Below, in pieces: positions 32,597 through 39,751 of a stretch of 39,751 nucleotides of DNA. Under the pieces are notes generated by a model. It saw nothing but the letters and a program-made list of their open reading frames with translations, had not been told where the DNA came from and did not search any database. The stretch is taken from the NCBI GenBank assembly GCA_013388755.1, contig JACAEQ010000084.1, positions 1-39,751 on the forward strand. The letters run 5' to 3'. The DNA comes from Chloroflexota bacterium. Lineage in GTDB: Bacteria > Chloroflexota > Chloroflexia > Chloroflexales > Roseiflexaceae. The position numbers were made by a program, and so were the translations under genes. Numbering within the stretch: the first letter of the stretch is position 1; every line of letters starts with the position of its first letter.

Positions 32597-32632
32597 CGAG
32601 ACCTCGTGGATCAGGCGATCCGCGAGGTCTCG
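32597..32632. other. Perfect 16-bp hairpin
   Basis: A 16-bp stem with one T.G pair (CGAGACCTCGTGGATC paired with GATCCGCGAGGTCTCG) closes an AGGC loop. It follows the T run at the end of the RNA candidate. It may be a second transcription barrier or a protein-binding dyad; no T run follows on either strand. The remaining stretch 32633-32769 shows nothing recognisable. Confidence 0.6.
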
Positions 32633-32769
32633 CGCATGTCGCCGGAGACCTGTGCTCTTTCAGAACGCCAGCGCGCGCATCACCCCCACGTCCGGTGTCA
32701 GCGCTGCGTATGCTAGCGTCTACATCCGATTCAAGGTAGCAGACCGCCTCACGCCAGTCTGGCCCACCA

Positions 32770-32778
32770 TGCTAGAAT
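32770..32778 (+). promoter_or_regulatory. Extended -10 promoter giving a leaderless mRNA
   Basis: TGC followed by TAGAAT (32773-32778) is an extended -10 box whose expected start site (32785/32786) coincides with the ATG of the next gene. No good -35 box is seen. Confidence 0.45.
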
Positions 32779-32785
32779 TGAAGCG

Positions 32786-35700
32786 ATGACCACACGCGCC
32801 AGCAATACAACATCGGTCACCGATGCCACGCGCGTTGCGGCGCCGCCACTCCCCGGCGGCGTCTGGGCCGCGCTCCAGCGGCGTGCTGCCGATCCCACCA
32901 CAGGTGCGGCGCATGTGTACACGGCCCTGGCAGCACATAGCGCCGGGGTATCACGCGCGACAGACATCCTCGCAGCACTGCAGATGCGTGTGGACCCCGC
33001 GCAGTACCGGCCGCATGCCATCCCTGATGTCGCTGAGGAACCTATCCGCGAAGGCGACCAGACGATCTACATCGTACGTAGCCCGCAGGGCAACTATCTG
33101 CGCCTGACCGAAGCGCAACGTGATATCTGGCGCGCCATGGATGGCAACCGCACCGTCGCCGACCTCGGCATCGCCGCGTTCCACAGCCGCGGCTTGATCC
33201 TGCCCATCGGCGAACTCGTAGCCGGTCTCAAAACCGAAGGGTTGCTGCGCGACCGGCCAGTCGGCGTCTACCGCGCGATTGGCGAGGCGTTGCACAGGGG
33301 GACCGCCGGGACCTGGGGGAGGCGCTTGCGGCGCGCACTCACCGGCGCAACGCTGGCCATTCCGAATATTGATGCACTCTATGGTGCAATCTACCGGGGC
33401 GGCGGGCGGCTCTTTTTCACCCTGCCGTTTGCCGTCATCGCGATTGCGATCGTAATCGCCGGCATCATCGCATTCGGGTTCGCCCTCGCAAGCGGCACCG
33501 ACACGTACCAGATTATCAGGCTCGATGGGTCGGTTACACGCGGATTGGCAGCACTCTGGGCAGTGACATTGCTGTCGTTTGTATTGCACGAGAGCGCGCA
33601 CGCACTGGCCGTGAAGCATGCCGGTCGTACCCTCGCTGGCGGCGGTGTCATGCTATACTATGGCCTTCCTGCCGCATTCGTGGACACCAGCGATATCTGG
33701 CGCTCGCCACGCCGGGCGCGGATCGCGGTTTCGGTGGCCGGGCCAGCGGCGGATCTCCTGGTTGGCAGCCTCGCCGCCATTGTTGCCTTTGCTCTACCTG
33801 ATACCGTCGCCGGTTCGATTGCCTACAAACTCGCCTTTACCAGCTTTGTGTCCAGCGTCTTCAATCTCAACCCGCTACTCGAACTCGACGGGTACTATAT
33901 TCTGGTCGATCTGCTGCGCATGCCCGATCTGCGCCGCACAGCACTGGCATATGTGCGCGGGCCACTCTGGGAGAAACTGGGTGCGCGCCTGCTCGCGCCA
34001 GGCACAAAACGATCGCACCGGAAAGGCGCGCAGGCGAACGCCACAACTGGCCCACTCCATGAGCGCAGCCTGCCCTTTTCGCGAGAAGAACGCATCTACG
34101 CAGTGTATGGCCTGGCAACCGTCACCTACACCGCGCTGGCGATCGTCGCGGCGGCATGGTTCTGGCAACGCCAGATCCTTGCCCCCGCGCTTGAACTCTT
34201 ACCTGGCGCCTGGTGGCAGCGGCTCATAGGTGCCCTGCTCATTCTGGTGGTTGTTCTGCCGGCGCTGGCGGCGGTCATTGTCACCTGCTGGGAAATTGCG
34301 CAGGTCACGGCCGGCTGGCTGGTCAACCGCGGGTATGGCCGGCGACCCGGTCTGCTGGCGTCTGTCGGAGTGCTGCTGGCACTGGTGGCAGCGCTGGCGG
34401 CGGCGGCGATCGAGGCGAGCGCCTGGAGCCGGGCAGCGCTGCTGTTCGGGCCGTTCCTGTGGGGGGGCGCGTTGGGCGCCCTGCTTGCGATCCGGCCCTA
34501 CTACCGCGGTGCAGCAATCTACCCGGCGGTGACGGCACTGATCGCAACGACAGTGCTGGCCGGGATCGCTGGAATCGCGCGCGCCCTGCCGGCGCCCGCC
34601 ATGGTGTGGATTGTTCTTGATGGCCTGGCATTCGCTGGCCTGCTGCTGGCCGGCTTCACCGCGTTGCTCGATGTCGATCTGCGCGCCGCGCCGGCACGCG
34701 AATTGCTCGCAACGGCCGCGCTCCTGATGGCAGCCTTCGTCACCGGCGGCACGGCACTCTTCAGCGCCTCTTCGGTTCACCCGGCGGCAAGCTCGATCGC
34801 ACTGCTGGCCATGGCTGCGCCCGCCTATTTCGGCGCACTGGCCCTGGCGCTCCTGCTACAACATCTGTTCGGGCTGGCAGACTCGCGGCTTATGTGGTCC
34901 TGGGCGCTGCTCTGGCTCGGCGCGCTGGTGCAGACCATCGGTTACATCGTGGATCTGCGCGGCCAGGGACTCGCGTTCGATGTCCTGGGTTCAGGCCTCT
35001 GGGCGGCAGCATGGCTGGTACACCTGGCAACGCTCCGGCACCTGGCGGTAAGCGAACTCCACTGGGATCATGAAACGAGCCTGAACGAGAGCGCACGCCT
35101 GGCGCGCGCGTTCCAGCTCACCTATCGCGGATGTTATCAACTGCTGCATTCCGCCTATGGCGAGCGCCGCGCGCGTGCCCTCGATGATCGGATGGATGTT
35201 CTGGCAGCCACCGCCGACTGGGACGTGACACTGGATCATGAGCGCGCGCGGATCGGGCAACTGGTCCAGACGCTGCCGGTAGATCAGCAGGGTGCGCGCT
35301 TCGCTGAAGTGCTGCGCTACACTGTGGCGGAAATTGAGCAGATTGCGGGTGAAGCATTCGCGCGGCGCTGCATTCAGGCCGCCTACGATGCGCTACCCTG
35401 GCCGGAACGCGAGGCGGCCGGCCGGCTCTGCTTCCCCGACACGCCATGGGCGCGCGAATTGTCGAGTTCGTTCGGCGATGTGCGCGCGGCGCGACTACGG
35501 TTGCTCCGGCAGGTTGATGTGTTCCTGGGTTGCGATGATGACGAACTGGAAGCACTGTCGCACAGTATCAGCGAACGTGTCTACGCTGCCGGCGAGACCG
35601 TGATGGCGGCCGGCGCTGCCGCACCAGGGATCTGGATCATCGAAGCGGGTGAGGTGGCCGCGCGGCGTGGTGGGCGCATGATCGCCGAGCTTCACCGCGG

Positions 35701-36295
35701 CGACGCGCTCGGCGCGGAGGAACTGCTGCGCGGTGAACCTCTCGCCCATACCTATCGGGCGACCATGACATCCAACCTGCTCTACCTGCCGGCAGAGGAG
35801 TTCTTCCGCCTGGTAGCGGACCGCGCGCCACATGCAGCGGCAGGCCTCGAATCCGCCGAGGTGCTGCGTCTGCTCGAACGTGTGTCGCTTTTCAGTGATC
35901 TGCCGCGCAACACGTTGCGCGGCCTGGCAGCGATAACCGAACAGCGCAGCTACAGCGCGCGCCGGCTGATTGTGCGCCAGGGCGAGCCGAGCGGAACGTT
36001 CTTTATCATTCGCACTGGCACGGCTGCTGTGGTCGTGCGCGAACCGGCTGAGTGTGGCCAGCCGGCCCGTGTGCGTCCCGTGGCCCGCCTCGGGCCACAG
36101 GAGTTCTTCGGCGAACTCGAACTCCTGCGGAACACGCCGCCGGTGGCAAGCGTCGTGGCGATCACGCCGCTCACCACACTGGCACTGCCGCACGCCGCGA
36201 TCCACGCACTGGTGCTGGGCGACGGGCACGTTTCACGCAGCCTGGAGCAAGTTGGCACCGGGCGGCTGAAAGCGCTGGTAGGAACCGGCAACTGA
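32786..36295 (+). CDS. PqqD-like / M50 site-2-protease-like / double cyclic-nucleotide-binding fusion membrane protein
   Basis: This 1169-residue protein has four parts. Residues about 90-160 resemble PqqD-type peptide-binding winged-helix domains (YLRLTEAQRDIWRAMDGNRTVADLG). Residues about 205-380 form an M50-like intramembrane metalloprotease with zinc motif H268-E269-S-A-H272 (LLSFVLHESAHALAVKHAG) and the second motif NLNPLLELDGYY (Asp368). About 430-780 hold some eight to ten further membrane helices. About 905-1150 are two cyclic-nucleotide-binding domains (LHRGDALGAEELLRGEPLAHTYRA and RLGPQEFFGELELLRNTPPVASVVA). The second has the better phosphate-binding cassette (FGELELL...PVASV). The protein may cut a membrane peptide under control of cAMP or another ligand. 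The PqqD plus M50 pairing recalls peptide-export proteases of bacteriocin systems, but no peptide gene or exporter is visible. Confidence 0.85.
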   Translation: MTTRASNTTSVTDATRVAAPPLPGGVWAALQRRAADPTTGAAHVYTALAAHSAGVSRATDILAALQMRVDPAQYRPHAIPDVAEEPIREGDQTIYIVRSPQGNYLRLTEAQRDIWRAMDGNRTVADLGIAAFHSRGLILPIGELVAGLKTEGLLRDRPVGVYRAIGEALHRGTAGTWGRRLRRALTGATLAIPNIDALYGAIYRGGGRLFFTLPFAVIAIAIVIAGIIAFGFALASGTDTYQIIRLDGSVTRGLAALWAVTLLSFVLHESAHALAVKHAGRTLAGGGVMLYYGLPAAFVDTSDIWRSPRRARIAVSVAGPAADLLVGSLAAIVAFALPDTVAGSIAYKLAFTSFVSSVFNLNPLLELDGYYILVDLLRMPDLRRTALAYVRGPLWEKLGARLLAPGTKRSHRKGAQANATTGPLHERSLPFSREERIYAVYGLATVTYTALAIVAAAWFWQRQILAPALELLPGAWWQRLIGALLILVVVLPALAAVIVTCWEIAQVTAGWLVNRGYGRRPGLLASVGVLLALVAALAAAAIEASAWSRAALLFGPFLWGGALGALLAIRPYYRGAAIYPAVTALIATTVLAGIAGIARALPAPAMVWIVLDGLAFAGLLLAGFTALLDVDLRAAPARELLATAALLMAAFVTGGTALFSASSVHPAASSIALLAMAAPAYFGALALALLLQHLFGLADSRLMWSWALLWLGALVQTIGYIVDLRGQGLAFDVLGSGLWAAAWLVHLATLRHLAVSELHWDHETSLNESARLARAFQLTYRGCYQLLHSAYGERRARALDDRMDVLAATADWDVTLDHERARIGQLVQTLPVDQQGARFAEVLRYTVAEIEQIAGEAFARRCIQAAYDALPWPEREAAGRLCFPDTPWARELSSSFGDVRAARLRLLRQVDVFLGCDDDELEALSHSISERVYAAGETVMAAGAAAPGIWIIEAGEVAARRGGRMIAELHRGDALGAEELLRGEPLAHTYRATMTSNLLYLPAEEFFRLVADRAPHAAAGLESAEVLRLLERVSLFSDLPRNTLRGLAAITEQRSYSARRLIVRQGEPSGTFFIIRTGTAAVVVREPAECGQPARVRPVARLGPQEFFGELELLRNTPPVASVVAITPLTTLALPHAAIHALVLGDGHVSRSLEQVGTGRLKALVGTGN

Positions 36296-36336
36296 ACACG
36301 ACACGCACCGCGCACCCGCGCAGAGCACGGTGCGCA

Positions 36337-38748
36337 TCAGCGCCTCCCGGTGGCTTCGCGCCCGAGCAGGCCGAGCAACACCACATAGGGCGTCCCCAGA
36401 TTCTCCGGGTGGTATTCCAAGCGCGCACGTTCAAAATGCTGTGTCAGGTAACTCTTGCCGTCGGCCGGGTTGACTTCCATACCCGCTGGCGAGAGCGGCA
36501 GGCCGAAGAGCGCCAGGCTTTCCTCCGGGCTGAAGCCGGGACGGCCGTCGAGGTCGAGACCCCGGCTCGCCCAGTACTGGCGGAACTCCGGCGCAATTGC
36601 CTGGCCCGTCTGTGGGAAGTAGTATTGCGCGCCAGGGTCAGATTTCGGAAAATCGGGCCAGTTACGCCCGCTGGCAGCCAGACGTTCGGCCCCCAGCCGG
36701 CCTAGCAACACATCATACGGCGCCGGTTGCTCAGGATGCAGTTCGAGCCGGTTACGCTCGAACCACTGCGCACGCACCGTTTTCCCTTCGATAATCAGGT
36801 CCTCTTCCGGGCCGATCGGAAAGCCAAACACTGCCAGGCCGCCATTCCGCTCCCAGTACTCGAGCAACCGGCCACAGACGGCGAAACCGGTTTCGCTAAA
36901 CTGGCGGCAGGGCCCGGCCGCCGGCTGCGGAGGTGGAGGAGCCGGTTGCGGCTCAGGCGCGACGCCTGCCGCGCGATGCGTCACAAAGATCGGCGCCGGG
37001 CCGAGGTTCAGCGGATACACGCCATTTGCCGCGTCAACACGCGAGATACCGCCCGATCGATCGGCCAGTGTTCCTTGCGGCAGCGTGGTCGGCAGGTTGA
37101 CGAACGCCCCGCCCGGTGCCCAGAGCACATCAATCGTGTCATTACCACGGGCGAAGCGCACACCATACACCTCCGGGCCGCTCAACGCCGTCAGATCGTC
37201 GAGCCAGATTGCGCCGGAGCCGCTGCGGCTATCCGGTTCATCATCAAGCACGATGGCGGTCAGGGTGGCGGGGAAGTCGAGGCGCAGGTTACCACCGCCG
37301 CTGATCCGGTTGTATGCCTCAACCTGGCTGTTAATCGGCGCCGACAGGAACGACCATCCCGAACTACCGACGAAGCCCAGGCGGAATTGCAGCGTCTCAC
37401 CTTCAGCATCACGCATCCAGACCTTCAGCGCGTGGCCGCTGCCATCACCATGCACCCACACGCCGAGTTGCCCCGGCGCGCCAGGGATCGGCAGGGCCGG
37501 GCGCGGCGTGAAGACCACATAATCATTGCTGCTGCCAGGGAAGCGATAGTCGAGACGACCGGCAATACCACCGCTGCGCCGTTGCGCTCCATCGGCGGTG
37601 AACGTACCGTTGGGCTGATCGCCACGCCGCCATGACCCGAAGCTCTCGAAGTCGGTGACGACCTGGCGCGCGCCAAGATCAAGCAGACCGACCGGCATGG
37701 CATTCGCGAGTTGCTGGTTCAGAACGCGGAAGGCAGCAAGCGCAGGTTTGGGCTGGCTGAGATCAGCCGGGCCACCGGCGGTCCGGAGCAGGCCATAGGT
37801 ATTGAACGGCTGCCCATTTCGCTGCTCGGTATCCTTCAGCTTGTACCAGATGACCTTCTCGATACCGGCTGCACGCAGTAGTACCGCGGCACGCACCAGA
37901 TAACTGGCCTGCGTCTCTTCATCAACCCCGCGCGGATCGCGATCGGCCGGACCCGTGGCCCAGCCAAACTCCGTGGCCCAGATCGGTTTCCGGCCAAGGC
38001 TCTCGACAAGCGTCCTCACCGCACTGACATCGCCGGCACCGATCTGGCCATTCTCCGGTCCGAACGGGTCAACGTAGGGATGCACTGCAAGCACATCGAA
38101 CGAATCCCAGGCGCCATTCTCGGCGATGGCGCGGATGTAACCGATACTGGTCGGCACGATGCCGGCGCTCAGTACCGTCGCATTCGGATCGGCGGCCTTG
38201 ATTGCCGGGTAAACAGCGCGTAACAGTGCGGCATACGCCGCCGGATCAGGTTGTGGCTGCCAGTAGCGCGCATTTTCCGGCTCGTTCCACACCTGCCAGT
38301 AACGCACCCGGTCGCGGTAGCGGGTGACCACAGCGCCTGCAAAACGCGCAAACGCCGCCGGGTCGGGGGCATAATACGACGGGCGGCCCGCTGCATCGCC
38401 GTCGAAGGGTGTAGCCCAGGCGGGTGCAGTATTCAGCACACCGATGATATTGACACCACTACTCGCCAGGCGCGAGATTGCGCGGTCATAGATTGCCCAG
38501 TCGAAGCGGCCGGATTGCGGTTCGAGCCAGTACCAGTGAAAATCCTCACGCGCCCAGCCAGCGGAAGTTCCGGCCAGCAGGTTGACCGGCGCATCGAAAC
38601 CGGCCTGGACAGGATAGCGCGAGGCGATATGGCTGTTGACGCCGAAATCGGAGCGGCCGGGGCCCGCCTGTGCCATTGCCGGCGCAGGGATGGACCACGC
38701 GGCAAGGATGGCTCCGAGCAGGAGCGTAGAACGTAATCGAAACCACAT
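36337..38748 (-). CDS. Secreted clan GH-A glycoside hydrolase with C-terminal repeats
   Basis: This encodes 803 residues. The signal peptide is 1-27 (cleavage after AMA). A TIM-barrel glycosidase domain follows (about 30-390), with the acid/base Glu156 in VWNEPEN and the nucleophile Glu260 in IWATEFGW, the arrangement of GH39/GH5-like clan A enzymes. A jelly-roll carbohydrate-binding-like domain comes next (about 405-570). After a Pro-rich linker (PEPQPAPPPPQPAAG) there are two copies of a repeat (about 645-725 and 730-800) with the pattern FGFPI...QWFERNRLELHPE..PYDVLLGRLG. It should act outside the cell on a plant or microbial polysaccharide, perhaps a xyloside or glucoside. The start at 38748 has GGAGGG about 10 nt upstream; an ATG six codons earlier is possible. 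The 3' end is 41 bp from the convergent protease fusion gene. Confidence 0.88.
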   Translation of the reverse strand: MWFRLRSTLLLGAILAAWSIPAPAMAQAGPGRSDFGVNSHIASRYPVQAGFDAPVNLLAGTSAGWAREDFHWYWLEPQSGRFDWAIYDRAISRLASSGVNIIGVLNTAPAWATPFDGDAAGRPSYYAPDPAAFARFAGAVVTRYRDRVRYWQVWNEPENARYWQPQPDPAAYAALLRAVYPAIKAADPNATVLSAGIVPTSIGYIRAIAENGAWDSFDVLAVHPYVDPFGPENGQIGAGDVSAVRTLVESLGRKPIWATEFGWATGPADRDPRGVDEETQASYLVRAAVLLRAAGIEKVIWYKLKDTEQRNGQPFNTYGLLRTAGGPADLSQPKPALAAFRVLNQQLANAMPVGLLDLGARQVVTDFESFGSWRRGDQPNGTFTADGAQRRSGGIAGRLDYRFPGSSNDYVVFTPRPALPIPGAPGQLGVWVHGDGSGHALKVWMRDAEGETLQFRLGFVGSSGWSFLSAPINSQVEAYNRISGGGNLRLDFPATLTAIVLDDEPDSRSGSGAIWLDDLTALSGPEVYGVRFARGNDTIDVLWAPGGAFVNLPTTLPQGTLADRSGGISRVDAANGVYPLNLGPAPIFVTHRAAGVAPEPQPAPPPPQPAAGPCRQFSETGFAVCGRLLEYWERNGGLAVFGFPIGPEEDLIIEGKTVRAQWFERNRLELHPEQPAPYDVLLGRLGAERLAASGRNWPDFPKSDPGAQYYFPQTGQAIAPEFRQYWASRGLDLDGRPGFSPEESLALFGLPLSPAGMEVNPADGKSYLTQHFERARLEYHPENLGTPYVVLLGLLGREATGRR

Positions 38749-38970
38749 GCAACCAGTTCCCTCCATACTATGGAGCACCGGAACGTAACGCCGGCGCATG
38801 GTGCGACGAGAGTCTAGCAGCGCCGGCAAGGATGCGCAACCTGGCGGGAGGAGTGATTCGATGACAGAATGATCGCAATGTATGCAGCCACCCGTGGAGG
38901 AACATCCCGGCGGGAATATCTTTGCCAAAGGTTTCTGCACACTGCGGTGCCGAATGACCGATGGAATCAT

Positions 38971-39751
38971 CTATGCCGGAGCGTGAACGGTGGCAGAGCT
39001 TCCGGCGGCGTAGCGTTCCCGGCGCACGACCTCGTACAACAGAATCCCCGCCGCCACGCCAACATTGAGCGAGTCCTGGCCGGGAGCCATCGGAATGCGC
39101 GCCAGCGCCGAACACGCCGCCAGCGTCGCTTCACTCAGGCCATCAGTTTCGTTGCCAACGACGACTGCGAGGGGAAGCGACAGATCAGCGTTGTACAATG
39201 TGTGCTCGACATTGCCCGTCGCCCCGATGACAGCGACCCCTGCAACGCGCAGGTGCGCGATCCATTGCGGCAGATCGGCGCAGGCATAGATCGGGATGCG
39301 CCCTACCGCACCGCGCGCGGCGCGCACACACTCGCGGTGGAGCGGGTCGGCGCCACTGCCGGCGATCACCACCGCCTCGACACCGGCGGCATCAGCGGTA
39401 CGGAGTGTCATTCCGAGATTTTCCGGGTTGTTGAGATTCTCGGTGACCAGGATCAGTGCGCGAGGGCCTGGGCGATACTCGGCAACGTCGCGCACCCGCC
39501 CCCAGATCGCCGTCATCACCGGCGGGATCGGGCGGGTAGGCGTAATCAACCCCATCAAGCCATCGGAGATGCGATAGGCGGGAACACCCAGATCGGCGGC
39601 ACGCCGCAGTACTGCAACACCGGCGGGGTCGCGCTGCAACTCCGCCGTGTAGAAGAGATCCTGAACCGGCAGATCGTCGAGGGCGCGCACAGCAAGCAGC
39701 AACCCTTCGGCAATAAACTGGCCGCGCGCGCGCCGGCCCGCCGCCCCGCCA
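38971..39751 (-). CDS. TrmH/SpoU family RNA 2'-O-methyltransferase, 5' end outside the window
   Basis: At least 259 residues are visible, and the frame stays open to the window edge. Upstream of residue LLLAVRAL the frame reads GQFIAEG, the usual N-terminal substrate-binding motif (FxxEG) of SpoU proteins, so the true start lies beyond 39751. The SPOUT catalytic domain shows LILVTENLNNPENLGMTLRTADAAGVEAVVI (motif 1, with NNPENLGM), LAVVVGNETDGLS (motif 2) and RIPMAPGQDSLNVGVAAGILLYEVVR (motif 3), forming the SAM-binding knot. It methylates a ribose 2'-OH on rRNA or tRNA. The exact target is not predictable from the fragment. Confidence 0.92.
   Translation of the reverse strand, partial: GGAAGRRARGQFIAEGLLLAVRALDDLPVQDLFYTAELQRDPAGVAVLRRAADLGVPAYRISDGLMGLITPTRPIPPVMTAIWGRVRDVAEYRPGPRALILVTENLNNPENLGMTLRTADAAGVEAVVIAGSGADPLHRECVRAARGAVGRIPIYACADLPQWIAHLRVAGVAVIGATGNVEHTLYNADLSLPLAVVVGNETDGLSEATLAACSALARIPMAPGQDSLNVGVAAGILLYEVVRRERYAAGSSATVHAPA

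Overview
The window is high-GC chromosomal DNA that reads like a member of the Chloroflexota, probably a filamentous phototroph of the Roseiflexus/Chloroflexus group. The pointers are an auracyanin-type blue copper lipoprotein, several secreted proteins carrying a C-terminal module I associate with Chloroflexi, a DHH-CBS-nucleotidyltransferase fusion and a PurS-PurL fusion. The taxonomic call is an inference from gene content; no rRNA or tRNA is present.

Layout. 1-371 is a cluster of dispersed palindromic repeats without genes. 372-4552 (+) holds a small membrane protein, a CCA-adding-type fusion enzyme and a SIS-domain protein. 4553-4898 is repeat-rich and non-coding. 4899-7299 (-) holds alanyl-tRNA editing protein AlaX, the blue copper lipoprotein and a membrane PH-like protein. 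7449-9392 (+) is a membrane GAF histidine kinase, facing a tiny zinc-binding protein (9423-9635, -). 9903-12487 (+) holds a membrane-anchored beta-helix protein and a serine hydrolase. 12632-15120 (+) holds an ANTAR response regulator followed by an aromatic biosynthesis unit (AroH chorismate mutase and DAHP synthase). 15374-19276 (+) holds a large secreted PPC-domain protein and a degenerate M28-like membrane protein. 19278-23694 (-) is a four-gene set: esterase, ATP-grasp ligase, circularly permuted ATP-grasp ligase and GCS2 ligase. 23923-26630 (+) holds an O-methyltransferase and a GAF-GAF-PP2C phosphatase. 26715-28237 (-) is a membrane protein plus a DUF1444-type protein, and 28343-32078 (-) is an SDR plus PurL. 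32079-32785 is a 0.7 kb non-coding stretch that appears to encode a structured RNA. 32786-36295 (+) is a PqqD/M50 protease/two-cNMP-domain fusion. 36337-38748 (-) is a secreted glycoside hydrolase, and 38971 to the right edge (-) is a SpoU rRNA methyltransferase cut by the window end.

The strongest regulatory signal lies at 13226-13445. A near-consensus promoter is followed by a 26-codon leader peptide with the run Trp-Phe-Trp-Tyr-Tyr-Phe, then a 13-bp terminator hairpin and a competing 13-pair antiterminator, all just before aroH and the DAHP synthase gene. This is a complete by-eye attenuator that senses all three aromatic amino acids at the entry to the shikimate/chorismate pathway. Next in interest are the promoter-driven structured RNA candidate at about 32227-32590, an 83-nt two-hairpin element present twice upstream of cell-surface protein genes, and the ligase cluster, which may build a small peptide or amide metabolite.
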